In this document: positions 60,953 through 64,000 of the stretch, in pieces
How the letters are laid out: every line of letters starts with the position of its first letter
Numbering within the stretch: position 1 is the first letter of the stretch
NCBI RefSeq assembly: GCF_021869535.1
Contig: NW_026262734.1
Location: forward strand, 114,343,588-114,407,587
Length of the DNA: 64,000 nucleotides
Reading direction: 5' to 3'
Source: Mytilus californianus
Taxonomy: Eukaryota > Mollusca > Bivalvia > Mytilida > Mytilidae
The notes under the pieces: generated by a model
Told to the model about the DNA's origin: nothing
Seen by the model: only the letters and a program-made list of their open reading frames with translations
Database searches by the model: none
Made by a program: the position numbers and the translations under genes

Positions 60953-61298
60953 TATATAGGTATATATATATATAATAATTGTGTTATAAATATAATGAGA
61001 TGTACTGTAATATAAATGATGCTTAAGATGTATAAGTAGTAACATGTGAAAATCTGAGGGTGTCAAAAGGAAATGGGGGTACCAAAAGAAAAAAAAGATT
61101 GTCAACAGAAAATGGCCCACATGAAAAGCAACTAATTTGTAATATTTTTTTAACATTTTTTTCCAATTATTTTTTTAACCCCCCAAAAAAGCCATGCCCC
61201 ATTTTTTTTATAAATATCCCCTTAAAAAAAAAACTTTTTAGAATGTTTTACTAATCGGGGAAAAATATATTTTTGGGTGGGGGTGCCATATGGAACTC

Positions 61299-62430
61299 TT
61301 TCCATAAGATATACAGGTCTGCATCAGTTAAAGTAATTAAGTTCTGTTGTGACATTAGATAAACAATTTCAATTACATTAAGTATAAGTCTACAGTCAAA
61401 TAGTTTTTCGTGAAAAATAAACTTAGTAAAAGCACACACATCTTCTGCTTTAATCCAATAATTAAACAAAATGTGCATAATAATATTTACCTTTCGTTGC
61501 GCTTTTAGGGTACGTAAAATTATCCATCAAAACAAAAACACTTTGACGTTCGTTTCGTTAACTTTCGTTTCATAAATTTTCTATGTTTCGTTCCCCGGTT
61601 TCTTCCAGTTAATCGACAAGTCACCCATTTCAATTTATCTGTTTATAATAAATTTTTGATTCGCCAGTTTGAAAAACCAAAGTTCCTTGTATCATCTATC
61701 TCTGTCCATTCTTAAAAACTTTTAAAAAGACAGCAGCAGATGGTCGCATGAGCGTCCATGGATTTTGCGTCATAGTATAAAACACGGTAACGGTGTAAAG
61801 ATTTCCGGGTTTTCGTGTTCGACGTACCATGCAAGCTTTCGTACATTTACGTATATTTGAGGGTCTGGAATCAAGATGGGGGTTTAAGAATAGAAAATAA
61901 TGACATAAAGTGCAAAATAAAGAACAGATAGCAAAAAAAAGCAGAAATATAGAATAAAGAATCATAGAGAATAATGGGATTATCAATAAAAAAAAGAATT
62001 GAGACTGAATAAAGAACAAACTAAAAAAAGAATATTTATTCATATTATTATTTTACATTCTGTTCAATTCAAAATTAGATAGCTCTGCTGTGGGGGTGAC
62101 ACTGACAGTTGCAATTTTTCCTGTGTAGTGTTACTCACCGGAGTGTACAATTTGTCGAAGTTATTCACCGGCCCTGTCGATTTGGATACAAATATCAGAA
62201 TCGATTCACACCACGTGATATTTTATTAGACAATACATTGTTCAATAATTCTGTGAGGTGAAATGACATAAACGAATCCACAGAATATGACGTTTTAATA
62301 ATAGTTCATGCGACACAAGGGGGTGACTACTGAGCTGTTGATCTACACAAGAAAGAAAGGTCAACCAGCAGTTGCATTGATCATTATATAGAAAGTGTGG
62401 AAAAAAATATTCATCGAAAAGTTATATAAT
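61299..62430. other. No supported gene
   Basis: Includes an AGAATAAAGAA-rich stretch at 61880-62040, which makes a spurious Phe/Leu-rich minus frame, and GC-richer patches near 61740-61870 and 62110-62220 that resemble repeats. I cannot assign these. Confidence 0.4.
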
Positions 62431-62439
62431 GAGGAACCT

Positions 62440-62650
62440 TGATTTTTATTGTCAGCATATTTGTTATGTCGGGTTATGTGTTTTTGATAAATAAACGACA
62501 TTCTTATTGGAACCAACCAAGCTCCTCTTCTTGTAGACATTTTTTTTTTTGGATTGATGCAGACTTCATACAGGAGCTTCGAAAACATAATCTTTCCTAT
62601 TTCAAAAAAGTATTGTCCCATTTAAGGGTACATGTATTTACACCCGAAGT
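62440..62650 (+). pseudogene. RT relic (palm region), Penelope-like-type family
   Basis: In shifting plus frames the sequence gives SIFVMSGYVF, then ILIGTNQAPLLVDIFF (62492-62545), then DADFIQELRKHN. I recognise this as the RT segment that normally reads close to GTNCAPLLADLF followed by EADFIQ in the common bivalve RT family, the same family whose 3' ends occur at 68, 11.2, 13.0, 26.0 and 37.5 kb. The frame changes in a poly-T run after VDIFF. The YIDD motif downstream is not recoverable. Dead fragment. Confidence 0.6.
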
Positions 62651-63040
62651 ACAAAGTCCGGCGATTGCATTGCAAACTTGTATGTTAAGAGTCATTTTGG
62701 GGTTTTGAACATCCGTAAACTACAACTTATTTGTCATTTTTTTTTTATTGTGAAAAGCATTCGACACATTTAAATGGTCAGTTTTTTGCAAACATCTCTT
62801 GTTTTTAAGATTCTGACTTATACCTGTCATCAATGGATACAACTACAGTTTACATACATACAGATTTCAATTTGGAAAGAAATGAACAAGTTTATTGTTC
62901 TATGATCATATTTACAAGGCGATCAAATAACACTTTCTACTTTGTCTTGTTTTCAGAACTAATTATTGCTACATTTTAATTTGACCCAATATTAAAGTCA
63001 TATGAAACGAGTTTCTTGAAATTTTAATGTTATCAAACTT

Positions 63041-63490
63041 ATTTTTGATGTTTCTGTTATGGTTTTGGTTGAATAATCTGTTATGTCTTATCGTTTGTTG
63101 TCCAAATATTTCTAAAATTGCCTTTCCATAACATCATTGTCATATTCCCGAATATGACTGTTATACCGAGTGTGAATCTGCAATGCTATACGACGTGTCT
63201 CGGTATTTTGTACATCCAACATTCATGTATTTATTTTTTATATTTCTGTGATGGTTTCGGTTGAATAATCTGTTATGTCTTATCGTTTGTAGTCCAAATA
63301 TTTCTAAAATTGCCTTTCCATAACATCATTGTCATATTCCCGAATATGGCTGTTATACCGAGTGTGAATTTGCAATGCTATACAACAAGTCTCGGTATTT
63401 TGTACATCCAACATTCATGTATTTATTTTTGATGTTTCTGCGATGGTTTCGGTTGGATAATCTGTTATGTCTTATCGTTTGTAGTCTAAA
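63041..63490. repeat. ~190-bp tandem repeat, about 2.4 units
   Basis: GAATAATCTGTTATGTCTTATC or a one-base variant (GGATAATCTG) occurs at about 63072, 63264 and 63457. CCTTTCCATAACATCATTG and TTATACCGAGTGTGAAT follow in the first two units. The third unit runs into the 3' end of the integrase frame at 63486, and the first two carry a decayed version of that end (CCAAATATTTCTAAAATTG for CTAAATAATTATAAAATTA). Confidence 0.85.
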
Positions 63491-64000
63491 TAATTATAAA
63501 ATTATCCACTGTGTCTTGTTTGCTTATGACACGATCTATAAAATATTCACATGGATTTGGTACACGAATATAAGCTGGCTTTAAACGGTTAATGTGAACT
63601 GGTTGTGGAATAACTTTGTTTGTTTTGGGTTCCATTAACGAATAAAGATGAGGACTGTCTATGCGATGAATAATATACGGCCCTGCTTGTTTAAGCTTAA
63701 ACTTCTGACCAGTCCCTCTGGGATCTTTTCCTAAATACACATAATCCCCTTTTTCTAGAGACAGATTATGAGCTGTCTGATTAGCCCGTTCAATCATTGA
63801 TATTTTAGATTTTTCTGAATTTTCACGCACTTGATTTCGAATAAATTCAAGTTTGTCAGCAAACTCTCGAATATAATTGTGATAATCTTTTGGAATTTCT
63901 GAAAATGCGGTTTTTGTTACACACGATAAGGGAAATGATGGCCTTTGTCCATAGATAATCTCAAATGGTGAATATTTTGTTCCTTCATTCACGGAGTTGT
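63486..64000 (-). CDS. Ty3/Gypsy-type retrotransposon integrase C-terminus (partial)
   Basis: The frame is open from the right window edge to a TAG at 63486-63488, over 170 codons. It contains TKYSPFEIIYGQRPSFPL, the typical end of the integrase core in Gypsy elements, a coiled-coil-like KLEFIRNQVRENSEKSK, ERANQTAHN, and a GPY/F-type domain (GDYVYLGKDPRGTGQKFKL, AGPYIIHRIDSPH, HINRLKPAY). Integrase inserts the cDNA of the element into host DNA. No stop or frameshift is seen in the part present, so this copy may be relatively young, but gag, protease, RT and both LTRs are outside or not recognised. A tandem repeat follows its 3' end where an LTR would be expected. Confidence 0.85.
   Translation of the reverse strand, partial: NSVNEGTKYSPFEIIYGQRPSFPLSCVTKTAFSEIPKDYHNYIREFADKLEFIRNQVRENSEKSKISMIERANQTAHNLSLEKGDYVYLGKDPRGTGQKFKLKQAGPYIIHRIDSPHLYSLMEPKTNKVIPQPVHINRLKPAYIRVPNPCEYFIDRVISKQDTVDNFIII

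Larger units (their letters stand above)
59814..61298. mobile_element. 1.49-kb element with perfect 28-bp terminal inverted repeats
   Basis: Left end 59814-59841 (GAGTTCCATATGGCACCCCC...) is the exact reverse complement of 61271-61298. Subterminal GGGGGTGTC/GGGGGTACC motifs recur inside both ends. It encloses a tRNA-like sequence and a broken open frame on the minus strand. No target-site duplication is evident in the bases directly outside. A non-autonomous DNA transposon, or a larger transposon reduced by decay, is the best reading. Confidence 0.75.

Noticed and set aside
61696-62043. 115-codon minus frame with a hydrophobic start
   Set aside because: The hydrophobic part is the complement of an AGAATAAAGAA-rich stretch, and no homologous motif is seen.

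Overview
The window looks like nuclear DNA of a bivalve mollusc, most likely a mussel of the Mytilus group. It is AT-rich, with no operons and no long intact genes. Several dispersed repeats that I know from mussel and other bivalve genomes occur many times. One is a family ending in a tail close to GAGTTGTCTCATTGGCA followed by TCATACCACATCT. A second has the tail GGTTGTTGTCTCTTTGACA followed by CATTTCCATTCTCAATTTT. A third is a GAGGCTCTAAAGAGCC element ending in a GGCCCTTTGGGCC hairpin. The species assignment is recall, not a search.

Layout. Positions 1-17396 (copy A) and 26019-41760 (copy B) are two direct copies of one ~15.6 kb segment. The left edge lies outside the window. Each copy carries the same older, already dead mobile elements in the same order: the 3' end of a reverse-transcriptase (RT) element, a dead DDE-integrase element, two 5'-truncated LINE fragments, a second RT-element 3' end and dispersed repeats. 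Copy A alone has an extra 1.85 kb tandem duplication (10856-12703 and 12704-14552).

The segment between the copies (17.4-26.0 kb) holds the main cellular gene signal: five minus-strand exons of 102 or 105 bp, each encoding one ankyrin repeat. They sit in tandemly duplicated blocks of about 2.3 kb and 1.49 kb. Two upstream exons lie beyond copy B: a half-repeat exon at 44683-44766 and a 31-bp exon at 48469-48499 that carries the start codon. Together they predict a gene running right to left from about 48.5 kb past 18.3 kb, with copy B inside its second coding intron. All visible junctions are in phase 0, so repeat exons can be gained or lost without a frameshift. The 3' end is not seen.

The right part (50-64 kb) shows no convincing cellular gene. 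It holds a 323-bp array with 23 CATATG palindromes, a 52-bp minisatellite, a ~140-bp bivalve repeat array, the GAGGCTC element, a foldback element nested in a dispersed repeat, a 1.49 kb element with perfect 28-bp terminal inverted repeats, an RT relic, and the integrase C-terminus of a Ty3/Gypsy-type element running off the right edge.

The sequence allows relative dating: the mobile elements died before the A/B duplication; copy A then took further lesions and its own tandem duplication; the ankyrin exon blocks were duplicated in at least two separate steps, with a MITE insertion between them. Identities are judged by eye. Uncollapsed haplotypes in the assembly are a live alternative for the large duplication.
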